A stretch of DNA of 40,517 bases from Streptomyces sp. BV286 (lineage in GTDB: Bacteria > Actinomycetota > Actinomycetes > Streptomycetales > Streptomycetaceae): contig NZ_JAHRIB010000070.1 of NCBI RefSeq assembly GCF_019090165.1, positions 1 through 40,517 of the forward strand, written 5' to 3'. Made by a program: the position numbers and the translations under genes. Each line of letters starts with the position of its first letter. The first letter of the stretch is position 1. The notes below the pieces were generated by a model, which saw nothing but the letters and a program-made list of their open reading frames with translations, did not search any database and was not told where the DNA came from. Of the stretch, positions 16,213 through 29,886 are shown piece by piece.

Positions 16213-16941
16213 ATGGCGGTGTTCGTCGCGCTCGGCGCGTTCCTCATGACGCTGGCAGGCGGCTGGACGGCGCAACGCGTCACCGACCGCCGCCACCTCG
16301 TACTCGGCCTGGCCGGCGGCCTGATGCTGGGTGTCGTCGGCCTGGACCTGCTGCCGGAGGCACTCGACGCGGCCGGCGAGGAGATCTTCGGTGTACCGGC
16401 CGCGCTGCTGCTGTTCGTGGCCGGCTTCCTGCTGGCCCACATGGTGGAACGGCTCCTCGCCGTACGCCAGGCCGCGCACGGCGCCGGGGAGCACGACGGC
16501 CGCACGCCCCAGGTGGGCCTGACGGCCGCCGCCGCGATGGTCGGCCACAGCGCCATGGACGGGGTGGCGATCGGCGCGGCCTTCCAGGTCGGCGGCGGCA
16601 TGGGAGCAGCCGTGGCGGTCGCGGTGATCGCCCACGACTTCGCGGACGGCTTCAACACGTACACGATCACGACGCTGTACGGGAACGCCCGCCGCAAGGC
16701 GGTCGCGATGCTCTTCGCGGACGCGGCGGCCCCCGTGGCAGGCGCCGCCTCGACGCTGTTCTTCACCATCCCCGAGCACCTGCTCGGCGGATATCTCGGG
16801 TTCTTCGGCGGTGCGCTCCTCTACCTCGCGGCCGCCGAGATCCTCCCCGAGGCCCACCACGAACACCCGGCCCGCTCCACACTGCTGTGCACGCTCGCCG
16901 GAGTGGGGTTCATCTGGCTGGTCGTGGGCATCGCGGAGTGA
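16213..16941 (+). CDS. ZIP family divalent metal transporter
   Basis: The 242-residue integral membrane protein has about eight helices. The ZIP metal-path motifs are HSAMDGVAIG (H112, D116) and HDFADGFN (H141, D142), and an acidic/histidine-rich cytoplasmic EILPEAHHEHPAR precedes the last helix. ZIP proteins move zinc, iron, manganese or cobalt into the cytoplasm. The gene has AAGGG just before its ATG. It is inserted on the opposite strand inside the cobalamin cluster, divergent from cobM and convergent with cobI (29 bases between stops). Location strongly suggests cobalt supply for CobN and CbiX; the ion is not provable from sequence. An ExeM-like or inward/outward direction switch cannot be excluded. 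Confidence 0.88.
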   Translation: MAVFVALGAFLMTLAGGWTAQRVTDRRHLVLGLAGGLMLGVVGLDLLPEALDAAGEEIFGVPAALLLFVAGFLLAHMVERLLAVRQAAHGAGEHDGRTPQVGLTAAAAMVGHSAMDGVAIGAAFQVGGGMGAAVAVAVIAHDFADGFNTYTITTLYGNARRKAVAMLFADAAAPVAGAASTLFFTIPEHLLGGYLGFFGGALLYLAAAEILPEAHHEHPARSTLLCTLAGVGFIWLVVGIAE

Positions 16942-16970
16942 GGCGCGTCCGTGCGGCCCCTTGACGGATC

Positions 16971-17723
16971 TCACAGCTTGCCGCCGCGTCCGCCGTGGCG
17001 CCGGGCGGGCGCGATGAGCGTGGAGAGGTACGGCAGCGGGGCACCGTCCAGTTCCGCCGCGCTCCTGATCGACTCCTCGGGCAGTCCCAGCGCGGACCCC
17101 CACACGGCGTCCTCGGCCCGGCCGGTCTCCCGCAGCGCCGCGGCCACCTCCTGGGCGAGCCGCCCGAACTTGTAGGCGACGACGGTCCCGGGCCCGTTCA
17201 GCGCGTCCTTGAGCACGGCGGCCCCGGCGGTGACGGGCACGAGAGTCAGCGGTTCGGTCCCCTCGGTCAGTACCGCCCCGGACCGGGCGGCGAGGTCCTG
17301 CATGGCGGTGATGCCGGGCACGGTCTCGACGAGGGTCCCCGGCACGAGCCGGGAGACGGTCTGCGCGAGGTAGGTGAACGTCGAGTACACGTTCGGATCA
17401 CCGATCGTGGCGAAGGCCACGGTGCCGTGCGCCCGCAGCAGTTCGGCCACCCGCTCGCCGGCGGCGTCCCACGCGGCCTCGCGGCGGCCCCGGTCGGACC
17501 GCTCGTTGAGCGCGAAGACGACACGTACGACCTTCTCCTGGCCCACGTAGTGCAGCACGGTGGACTCGGCCCGCCCGGGCTCACCGCCGTCCCTGCCGTC
17601 GGGCGCGGCCATGACGGGCACGACGACGACGTCCGCCGCCCGGAGGCGGCCGACCCCCTTGACGGTCACGAGCTCGGGATCCCCGGGTCCGACCCCGACC
17701 CCGATCAGCCTGCTGTTGCTCAT
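16971..17723 (-). CDS. cobI: precorrin-2 C20-methyltransferase
   Basis: This 250-residue CobI/CbiL methylase uses SAM to methylate C20 of precorrin-2 (or cobalt-factor II), the first dedicated corrin step. LIGVGVGPGDPELVTVKGV is the N-terminal loop. FATIGDPNVYSTFTYLAQ and ETVPGITAMQDLAARSG are CobI-type. The ATG at 17723 overlaps the cobB stop (ATGA), which sets the start. It is the last gene of the riboswitch-led run. An Arg/Gly-rich C-terminus (RRHGGRGGKL) is added to the fold. Confidence 0.94.
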   Translation of the reverse strand: MSNSRLIGVGVGPGDPELVTVKGVGRLRAADVVVVPVMAAPDGRDGGEPGRAESTVLHYVGQEKVVRVVFALNERSDRGRREAAWDAAGERVAELLRAHGTVAFATIGDPNVYSTFTYLAQTVSRLVPGTLVETVPGITAMQDLAARSGAVLTEGTEPLTLVPVTAGAAVLKDALNGPGTVVAYKFGRLAQEVAAALRETGRAEDAVWGSALGLPEESIRSAAELDGAPLPYLSTLIAPARRHGGRGGKL

Positions 17724-19075
17724 GACGCGACACACCTCTCGACGAACCGGCGGGCGACACCGGGAGCGGACGCCCAATGCGTGTGCAGATAACTCGCGTG
17801 CACACCCTGCTGTACGAAACCCTCGACCCGCCGTACGGGGGTGCGCAGCCCCCAGGCGGGAGCCGGCCCGGCCCCCGGGTCCATGACGGTCCGGTGGAAC
17901 TCGTGTCCTCGCATCCGGCTGCCCGCCTGTGCCAGGACGCTGTCGGAGACCGCCACGGCGTCCCGGTATCCGAGCGTGAGCCGCTCGTCCATCCGTGCCA
18001 CGGCGTCGACGACACCGCACATCGGCAGGCCGTCGAGCTCACGGGAGAGGTAGAGCAGCCCCGCGCACTCGGCGGCGACCGGTGCCCCGCCCTCGGCGAG
18101 CGCGGCCACGGCCTTGCGCAGCGGCTCGTTGGCGGACAACTCCGGCGCGTACACCTCGGGGAACCCGCCCCCGATGACCAACGCCCTTGTCCTGTCCGGA
18201 AGGTGCTCGTCCCGGAGTGGATCGAAGGTGACGACCTCGGCTCCGGCGGCGGTGAGCAGTTCGGCATGCTCGGCATAGGAGAAGGTGAAGGCCGGCCCGC
18301 CGGCGACAGCGACGACGGGCGCGTGTTCCCTCGGCCCGGCCACGGCCTCGGCCGCGTCCCACGTGTCACCGGACAGCGACCCGGCGCCACGCGCCAGCGC
18401 GAACAGCGCATCCAGATCGCACCCGTCCCGCACCTGCGAGGCCATGGCGTCGACCGCCGCGACCGCCCCCGCCCGCCGCTCGGCGACAGGCACCAGCCCG
18501 AGGTGCCGAGAAGGCGTGTCCACCTGCGGAGCCCGCCGCAGCACTCCCAGTACGGGCACCCCGGACTGGTCCAGAGCCTCCCGCAGCAACTCCTCGTGCC
18601 GAGCGGACGCCACCTTGTTGAGGATCACTCCGCCGATCCGCACCTCGGGATCCCACGATGCGAAACCATGCACCAGCGCGGCCACGGACCGCGACTGCGA
18701 GGAGGCGTCCACGACCAGCACCACGGGTGCCCGCAGCAGCTTGGCCACGTGCGCGGTGGAGGCCAGCTCCCCTTCCCCCGCGGCCCCGTCGAACAGCCCC
18801 ATCACGCCCTCGACCACGGCGAGATCACACCCGCGTGCGCCGTGCGCGAACAGCGGCGCGATCAACTCCGCCCCGCACAGGTAGGCGTCGAGATTGCGTC
18901 CCGGGCGCCCGGTGGCGAGCGCGTGATAGCCGGGATCGATGTAGTCCGGCCCCACCTTGTGCGGGGACACGGCGAGCCCCCGCGCGGCGAACGCGGCCAT
19001 CAGCCCGGTGGCGACGGTGGTCTTGCCGCTGCCCGAGGAGGGCGCGGCGACGACCAGCCGGGGGACGCGGGACAT
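17720..19075 (-). CDS. cobB: cobyrinate a,c-diamide synthase
   Basis: This 451-residue glutamine-dependent amidotransferase amidates the a and c carboxylates of (hydrogeno)cobyrinic acid. The N-terminal synthetase domain has the P-loop SSGSGKTT and HKVGPDYIDPGYH. The C-terminal class I glutaminase-like domain has PVAAECAGLLYLSRELDG with the nucleophile cysteine, and a histidine in GHEFHRT. The ATG at 19075 shares one base with the cobO stop (TGATG). A GTG one codon earlier is possible. The frame upstream belongs to a shadow of cobO. Confidence 0.94.
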   Translation of the reverse strand: MSRVPRLVVAAPSSGSGKTTVATGLMAAFAARGLAVSPHKVGPDYIDPGYHALATGRPGRNLDAYLCGAELIAPLFAHGARGCDLAVVEGVMGLFDGAAGEGELASTAHVAKLLRAPVVLVVDASSQSRSVAALVHGFASWDPEVRIGGVILNKVASARHEELLREALDQSGVPVLGVLRRAPQVDTPSRHLGLVPVAERRAGAVAAVDAMASQVRDGCDLDALFALARGAGSLSGDTWDAAEAVAGPREHAPVVAVAGGPAFTFSYAEHAELLTAAGAEVVTFDPLRDEHLPDRTRALVIGGGFPEVYAPELSANEPLRKAVAALAEGGAPVAAECAGLLYLSRELDGLPMCGVVDAVARMDERLTLGYRDAVAVSDSVLAQAGSRMRGHEFHRTVMDPGAGPAPAWGLRTPVRRVEGFVQQGVHASYLHTHWASAPGVARRFVERCVAS

Positions 19076-19674
19076 CACCACTCGATGCCCCTCTGCCCCT
19101 TCTGCCCGGCGTCCATCGGGTGCTTGACCTTCGACATGTCGGTCACGAGGTCGGCGACCTCGACGAGCTTCTCGGGAGCGTTGCGCCCGGTGATGACGAC
19201 GTGCTGGGTGCCCGGCCGGTCCCGCAGCACCGCCACGACCTCGTCGACGTCGACCCAGCCCCAGTGCATGGGATAGGCGAACTCGTCGAGCACGTACAGC
19301 TTGTACGTCTCGGCGGCGAGGTCCCTCTTGACCTGCTCCCAGCCCTCGCGGGCCTTCTCCTCGTTGTCCATCTGGGAGTCGCGCTGCACCCACGACCACC
19401 CTTCGCCCATCTTGTGCCAGTCGACGGACCCGCCCTCACCGCTGGCGCCGAGGACACGCAGGGCGTTCTCCTCGCCGACCTTCCACTTCGCGGACTTGAC
19501 GAACTGGAACACCCCGATCGGCCACCCCTGGTTCCAGGCGCGCAGGGCGAGCCCGAAGGCGGCGGTGGACTTGCCCTTGCCGATCCCGGTGTGCACGACG
19601 ACGAGCGGCCGGTTCCGTCGCTGACGGGTTGTCAGACCATCGTCCGGCACGACACTCGGCTGTCCCTGCGGCAT
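19075..19674 (-). CDS. cobO: cob(I)yrinic acid a,c-diamide adenosyltransferase
   Basis: This 199-residue CobA/CobO/BtuR-type enzyme transfers the adenosyl group from ATP to the reduced cobalt of the corrinoid. The P-loop is VVHTGIGKGKST near residue 30. FQFVKSAKWKVGEENAL, LYVLDEFAYPMHWGWVD and HVVITGRNAPEKLVEVADL are family signatures. Length is standard. The ATG overlaps the chlID stop by one base (TAATG), so translation is probably coupled. It needs corrinoid with cobalt already inserted, matching its place just after the chelatase genes. Confidence 0.95.
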   Translation of the reverse strand: MPQGQPSVVPDDGLTTRQRRNRPLVVVHTGIGKGKSTAAFGLALRAWNQGWPIGVFQFVKSAKWKVGEENALRVLGASGEGGSVDWHKMGEGWSWVQRDSQMDNEEKAREGWEQVKRDLAAETYKLYVLDEFAYPMHWGWVDVDEVVAVLRDRPGTQHVVITGRNAPEKLVEVADLVTDMSKVKHPMDAGQKGQRGIEW

Positions 19675-21760
19675 TACGCGGCCCTCCTGCTGTTGCCCTG
19701 AACGTCCCTGACCAGACCGGCGATCGAGTCGGCCCGCAACTCGTCCAGCGTCACCGCCGTACCGCCGAGCTCACCCGCCAGCAGCCCCGCGAGCCCGAGC
19801 CGCACGGGCCCCGACTCGCAGTCGACGACGACGGACGCGACCCCGTCGGCGGCGAACAGCCGGGCGGCCCGACCGGCCAGGGCGACAGGCTCCGGCCCGC
19901 CGGTGGCCCGCCCGTCGGTCACCACGACCACGAGCGCCCGGCGCGCCGGATCCCGCAGCCGCTCCACCCGCAGGACGTCGTGTGCCCGCAGCAGCCCGGC
20001 GGCGACCGGCGTACGGCCACCGGTGGGCAGCGACTCCAGGCGCACCGCGGCCGCGTCGACCGAAGAGGTGGGCGGCAGCGCCACCTCGGCGGCGGACCCC
20101 CGGAAGGTCACGAGCCCCACCTTGTCCCGCCGCTGGTAGGCGTCGAGGAGCAGCGACAGCACCGCGCCCTTCACGGCGCTCATCCGCTGCCTGGCCGCCA
20201 TCGACCCGGACGCGTCCACGACGAACAGCACGAGGTTCCCCTCGCGGCCCTCCCGCGTGGCCTGCCGCAGGTCGTCCCGCCGTACGACGAGACCGGGCCC
20301 GGACCGGCCGCGCGCCCGCTGGTGCGGGGCCGCGGCCTGCACGGTCGCCGCCAGGTGCAGCTTGGTGAGCGCCCCGCGCGGCCGGCGCGCCCCGGTGGTG
20401 CGGCCGTGCTCGGTCCGGGCCCGGGACCGCCGGCCGGCGGCCCCCTCGCCGAGACCGGGCACGCTCAGCACCTTCGTGCGGAAGGGCTCGGCGGCCCGTA
20501 CGGGGGACTGCTCACCCGCGCCGGGCGACGGGGCCTGCCCGTTCTCGTTCTCGGAGGGCGTGCCCTGCGCGGGCACCTCGCCGGAACTCTCGCCGCCGTC
20601 ACCGTCGTTGCCGTCGTCGGGCCCGTCCTGCGGGGGCCGCCCGCCACCGGGCCCGTCCGGATCCGGGTCGTCCTCGTCGGAGCCGTCGGAACCGTCGGAG
20701 TCCTGGGAGCCGTCAGGGCCGCCGGTGGCGTCGGAGCCCCCCGCGTCGTCCCCGCCGCCGAACTCCTCCAGGGTCTCGTCGAGCCTGTCCTCGTCGAGGC
20801 CCGGCGCGTCGAAGGGGTTGCGCCTGCGGCGGTGCGGCAGCGCGAGGAGCGCGGCCTGCCGTACGTCCTCTGCCAGTACGTCGGTGCGTCCGGACCACGC
20901 GGCCAGCGCGGTCGCGGTCCTGGCCATCACGATGTCGGCCCGCATGCCGTCCACCTCGAACGCGGCGCAGGTCGCCGCGATCTGCCGGAGCGCGCCGTCG
21001 CCGAGCCGCACCGACGGCAGCAGCTCCCGCGCGGCCACGATCCGGGCCCGCACGGCGGACTCCTCGTCGGCCCAGCGCGTCGCGAACCCGTCCGGGTCGT
21101 CGTCGTACGCGAGCCGCCGCCGCACCACCTCCACCCGCTGGTCGGGCTCACGCGAGGCCGCGACCTCGACGGTCAGCCCGAACCGGTCGAGCAACTGCGG
21201 CCGCAGCTCACCCTCTTCGGGGTTCATGGTCCCGACGAGCAGGAACCGAGCCGCATGCCGTACGGAGACGCCCTCGCGCTCCACGTACGAGGCACCCATC
21301 GCGGCCGCGTCCAGCAGCAGGTCGACCAGGTGGTCGTGGAGGAGGTTGACCTCGTCCACGTACAGGAGTCCGCGGTGGGCGTCGGCCAGCAGCCCCGGCT
21401 CGAAGGCCTTCACGCCCTCCGCGAGGGCCCGTTCGATGTCGAGGGCGCCGACGAGCCGGTCCTCGGAGGCGCCGACGGGCAGTTCGACCATGCGGGCCGG
21501 CCGGGACACCCCCGGCCCCGCCTCGTGGGGGCCGTCCGGGCACGCCGGATCGGGGGCGGCCGGCGCGCAGGAGAAGCGGCAGCCGGCCACGACCTCCACC
21601 TGCGGCATGAGCGCCGAGAGGGCGCGCACGGCCGTGGACTTGGCGGTGCCCTTCTCGCCGCGGACGAGCACACCGCCCACCGCGGGCGACACGGCGTTCA
21701 GCAGCAGCGCGAGCCGCAGGTCGTCCTGGCCGACCACGGCCGTGAACGGGAACGGGGTAC

Positions 21761-21764
<4 letters not shown>
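19674..21764 (-). CDS. ChlI/ChlD-type cobaltochelatase subunit (AAA+ plus VWA)
   Basis: This 696-residue protein is a fusion of the two motor subunits that drive a CobN/ChlH-type chelatase. The N-terminal AAA+ domain has Walker A VRGEKGTAKST, Walker B LLYVDEVNLL and GTMNPEEGELRPQLLDRF. A linker of about 100 residues (roughly 340-440) is very rich in Asp, Gly and Pro. The C-terminal von Willebrand A domain has the metal site FVVDASGSM. It takes the place of CobS and CobT of the Pseudomonas-type enzyme and supplies ATP hydrolysis for cobalt insertion by CobN, the gene just before it. The GTG start overlaps the cobN stop (GTGA). Confidence 0.92.
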
Positions 21765-25410
<3,646 letters not shown>

Positions 25411-25414
<4 letters not shown>

Positions 25415-26919
25415 GCGGGCGCTCCCGGTGGAATGAAGGGCAGTCCTGAAGGCGCGCCGGACTCGATGAGCCGCCACAGCGCGTCCGTGTCCGCGTGTTC
25501 CTCGATCAGATCGCCGAGCCGGTCCAGCTGCTCCTCGCGCAGCCTTGCGAACGACGTGTCGGCGGCCGGTACGAAGCGGCGCCCCGCGGCGGCGGCCACC
25601 TCCCGCAGGAAGGCGCGGCGGAAACCGTCCGACTCCAGCGAGCCGTGCCAGTGCGTGCCCCAGACCTCGCCGACCCGGCAGCCGTCCAAGAAGGGTTCGC
25701 CACCGGTCACTTCGGCGACCCCGTGATGGATCTCGTACCCCTCGACGGGTTCGCCGAGGGCCTCGCCGACGGGACGGGCGAGGGTCTTCTCCCGCGCGAA
25801 CCGCACGCGTACGGGGAGGAGTCCGAGCCCCTCCACCCGGCCGGCGCGCGACTCGACCTCGTCCTCGATGTGCTCGCCGAGGATCTGGAAGCCACCGCAG
25901 ACACCGAGGACGGGACGGCCCTGCGCGGCCCTGGCGGAGATGGCGTCCGCGAGACCGCGCTCCCGCAGCCACTCCAGGGCCTTGACCGTGCCCCGGGTGC
26001 CGGGCACGACGACCAGGTCGGCGTCCACCAGTTCCTCGGCCCGGTCCACGAACCGCACGACGACGCCCGGTTCGGCGGCGAGGGCGTCCAGGTCCGTGAA
26101 GTTGGACATCAGGGGGATCGCGCAGACGGCCACCCGGAGGATGTCCTCGCCGACCGGGGAGGAGACCTCGGACTCACGGACCGAGCCCCGCAGGGAGACC
26201 CTCAGTCCGTCCTCCTCGTCGATGCCGAGCCCGTGCCGGAAGGGCAGGACGCCGTACGCGCGCCGCCCGGTGAGCCCGTGCAGCATGTCGAGGCCGGGTT
26301 CGAGCAGCGAGACGTCCCCGCGGAACTTGTTGACGAGGAACCCGGCGACGAGCTCCTGGTCCTCGCGCGACAGCAGGGCCACCGTCCCGAAGAAGGAGGC
26401 GAAGACACCACCGCGGTCGATGTCCCCCACCACGAGCACGGGCAGGCGCGCGTTGCGTGCGATCCCCATGTTCACGATGTCCGTCCGCCGCAGGTTGATC
26501 TCGGCGGGACTGCCCGCCCCCTCACAGATCACCGCGTCATACGTGCCCCGCAACTCGGCCAGACAGTCCAGCACGGTCCCGAGCAACGCCTCCTGGCGCC
26601 CGCCGTGGTACCCGCGCGCACTCATCTCGCCCACCGGTCTGCCCATGAGGACGACCTGGCTGCTGCGGTCGCTGCCCGGCTTGAGCAGCACGGGGTTCAT
26701 GAGCGCGGTGGGTTCCACGCGGGCGGCCTGCGCCTGCATGGCCTGCGCCCGGCCGATCTCCGCGCCTTCCTGCGTGACGAACGAGTTCAGCGACATGTTC
26801 TGCGCCTTGAACGGTGCGACCTTCACACCCTGCCGCACCAGCCACCGGCAGATCCCGGCGGTCACGACGCTCTTGCCCGCGTCGGACGTGGTGCCGGCGA
26901 CGAGGAGTCCCCCGCTCAT
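25411..26919 (-). CDS. cobQ: cobyric acid synthase
   Basis: This 502-residue glutamine-dependent amidotransferase amidates the b, d, e and g carboxylates of adenosylcobyrinic acid a,c-diamide. The synthetase domain begins LLVAGTTSDAGKSVVTAGIC and includes APFKAQNMSLNSF. The glutaminase domain has RPVLGVCGGFQILGEHI with the nucleophile cysteine, and GYEIHHG. The ATG at 26919 overlaps the cobD stop (ATGA), which rejects the longer frame. The C-terminal 60 residues are family-typical. Confidence 0.95.
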
Positions 26920-27872
26920 GTCGTACGCCCCTTCGTGAGAAGCCCCCCGGCGAGCAGCCGCCCCGCGACGCTCGCACCCAGCGCGAGCAGACTCACGCGT
27001 CGCGAGAGCCGGACGGCCCGCTCGATGTCCGCGACCCGTACGGCCCGCCCCGGCCCGTTGAGCACGGGCCGGTGTTCGACCCGCCCTCCGTACGAGAGCG
27101 TTCCGCCGAGCCGCACCCCCAACGCCCCCGCGAACGAGGCCTCGACGGGTCCGGCGTTGGGACTGGGATGCCGGCCGGCATCCGCCCGCCAGGCGCGGAC
27201 CGCTCCCCGCGGGTCGCCTCCGGCGACGGTCGCGAGGACGGCCGTCAGCCGGGCTCCCGGCCACCCCGCCACGTCGTCGAGCCGCGCGGAGGCCCACCCG
27301 TAACGGCGGTGGCGGGCCGATCTGTGTCCGACCATGGCGTCCAGCGTGTTGACGGCCCGGAACCCGACCAGACCGGGCACGCCGGCCACGGCGCCCCACA
27401 CCAGGGCGCCCACCACGGCGTCGGAGGTGTTCTCGGCGACCGACTCGACCACGGCACGGGCGATCCCGTCGGCGTCCAGCGCCTGCGGATCGCGCCCGCA
27501 CAGGTGCGGCAGCCGCTCGCGGGCCACTTCGACGTCCCCGGCGTCGAGCGCCCCGCCGATGGCCCGGGCCTCACGCCCGAGTGAAGTCCCCCCGACGACG
27601 GCCCAGGTGGCGGCGGCGGTCAGCGCGACGGAGGCGGTACGAGAGGTACGTACGGAACGGTCGGCGGCCACGGCGAGGGCCACGGCGCCGCCCGCGCACA
27701 CGGCGGTGTGCAGCGCACCCCACCCGCGGTGGTCACGCCACAGGACGCGCTCCACGGCGCCCGCGGCCCGGCCGAACGCGGCGACCGGATGCCCCCGGCG
27801 GGGATCGCCGAGCAACAGGTCACCGAGGAGGCCGGCGGCGGCGCCGTACGCGAAGACGCGGTCGGCACACAT
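26916..27872 (-). CDS. cobD: adenosylcobinamide-phosphate synthase (CobD/CbiB)
   Basis: This 318-residue membrane protein attaches the aminopropanol arm to adenosylcobyric acid. Signatures are LLGDPRRGHPVAAFGR near the N-terminus, VVESVAENTSDAVVGAL, FRAVNTLDAMVGHRS and GRHPSPNAGPVEASFAGALG. Several hydrophobic helices are present (VALTAAATWAVVG and others). It is the first gene after the cobalamin riboswitch. The ATG at 27872 has only a weak ribosome binding site, as expected if the riboswitch controls access to it. The stop overlaps cobQ. This name follows the Pseudomonas usage; the Salmonella CobD is a different enzyme. Confidence 0.95.
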   Translation of the reverse strand: MCADRVFAYGAAAGLLGDLLLGDPRRGHPVAAFGRAAGAVERVLWRDHRGWGALHTAVCAGGAVALAVAADRSVRTSRTASVALTAAATWAVVGGTSLGREARAIGGALDAGDVEVARERLPHLCGRDPQALDADGIARAVVESVAENTSDAVVGALVWGAVAGVPGLVGFRAVNTLDAMVGHRSARHRRYGWASARLDDVAGWPGARLTAVLATVAGGDPRGAVRAWRADAGRHPSPNAGPVEASFAGALGVRLGGTLSYGGRVEHRPVLNGPGRAVRVADIERAVRLSRRVSLLALGASVAGRLLAGGLLTKGRTT

Positions 27873-27984
27873 CGGTTCAGCCCGCCGTTACGCGAGACGG
27901 AAACCTCGTACTGGGCACACTGGTCCACAACAGGCAGCCGCGCATGGCGATATGTCCTCACTCAGGGTGTCCACGCCCTGGTTC

Positions 27985-28100
27985 GACGAGACCGACGGCG
28001 AGAGTTCCTGGCTCCCGGGGGATGGATTCCCCGGTAACAGTGGCGGGACCGCGCCGGATTCGCACCGGCTTCCTCTTCTGCCGTCGTACATGGCTCCGGC
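27985..28100 (-). promoter_or_regulatory. cobalamin riboswitch controlling cobD-cobI
   Basis: On the minus strand the leader contains GAAGCCGGTGCGAATCCGGC (28053-28073 area), then GCGGTCCCGCCACTGT, then GGAGCCAGGAACTCTCGCCG (27996-28015), which is the B12 box. These are the universally conserved core elements in the right order. It lies 110-230 bases before the cobD start. High adenosylcobalamin should shut down the downstream run. Outer boundaries are estimates, because the P1 strands were not resolved. The mechanism may be translational, since the cobD ribosome binding site is weak and I see no separate terminator. Confidence 0.92.
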
Positions 28101-28142
28101 AGTCCACCACGGCCCGAGAACACCCGTCAACTTGCTGTTGAC
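28101..28142 (-). promoter_or_regulatory. possible promoter of the riboswitch-led cobalamin run
   Basis: On the minus strand TTGACG (28130-28125), an 18-base spacer and TGGACT (28106-28101) form a candidate -35/-10 pair just upstream of the riboswitch core. A perfect GTCAAC-ttgct-GTTGAC repeat (28126-28142) overlaps the -35 box. The -10 match is poor (second base G), so confidence is low. Confidence 0.4.
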
Positions 28143-28180
28143 CTGCGAAGGGAGAGTGTGCTGAGCCCCACACGCGGACG

Positions 28181-28222
28181 CGGGACGGCCCCGCCGACCA
28201 AGGGGTCGACGGGGCCGTCCCG
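28181..28222. terminator. strong hairpin terminator between pit operon and cobalamin run
   Basis: CGGGACGGCCCCG (28181-28193) and CGGGGCCGTCCCG (28210-28222) are exact inverted repeats. Inside them CGACC and GGTCG add five more pairs around an AAGG tetraloop, with one mismatch. This 19-step hairpin lies 23 bases beyond the stop of the small membrane protein gene, on its downstream side. It should insulate the cobalamin riboswitch from phosphate-controlled transcription. Confidence 0.85.
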
Positions 28223-28245
28223 TACCGAACGGACGTGCTGCGGGG

Positions 28246-28467
28246 TCAGGCGACGATCAGATAGATCCCGTACGTCACGGCTGCCGCGCAGGCCGCGAAG
28301 CAGGCGTACGCGCCGGTGACCGCGAGGGTCGCGGAGTTGCCCTGGGCGGAGGCCGACTCCCTCTTGGAGAGGCCGACGATGCCGAGGGTGAAGAGGCCCA
28401 CGAGGGCGACGGTGACGATGAGGCTGGCTCCGAACACGGAACCGAGGGCTGCCCAGTCGATTTTCAT
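28246..28467 (-). CDS. small two-helix membrane protein co-transcribed with Pit
   Basis: This is a 73-residue protein with two hydrophobic helices, at about 8-33 (LGSVFGASLIVTVALVGLF) and 48-72 (LAVTGAYACFAACAAAVTY). They are joined by a short charged loop KRESASAQGN. There is no known domain. The ATG has AAGGAACG upstream, and the gene starts 12 bases after the pit stop, so it is in the same operon and its product probably sits beside the transporter. It could be an accessory or regulatory subunit, but this is inference from position. Confidence 0.85.
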   Translation of the reverse strand: MKIDWAALGSVFGASLIVTVALVGLFTLGIVGLSKRESASAQGNSATLAVTGAYACFAACAAAVTYGIYLIVA

Positions 28468-28479
28468 GCTGTTCGTTCC

Positions 28480-29718
<1,239 letters not shown>

Positions 29719-29770
29719 TTACCCAGGCTTCTGTTGGACGACAGTGGCATGGGGAACGTAGGCAACCTGG

Positions 29771-29788
29771 ATGAACGGAAGATGAACT
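29771..29788 (-). promoter_or_regulatory. PHO-box-like direct repeat upstream of pit
   Basis: On the minus strand GTTCATC TTCC GTTCATC gives two heptamers on an 11-base period. This is the PhoP-binding layout of Streptomyces (consensus GTTCACC with four-base spacers). It ends 53 bases before the pit start. A third unit is not well conserved. It supports induction of the transporter by PhoR-PhoP during phosphate limitation. Confidence 0.75.
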
Positions 29789-29886
29789 GAGTCGGGCGAT
29801 GGGGTGACCCGATAGAGGTGCCGCCGTTCCGCTTGTGTCGGACCGGCGGCGGAAACCCTCGAACACAGGCGGAACAGAGGCATCCG

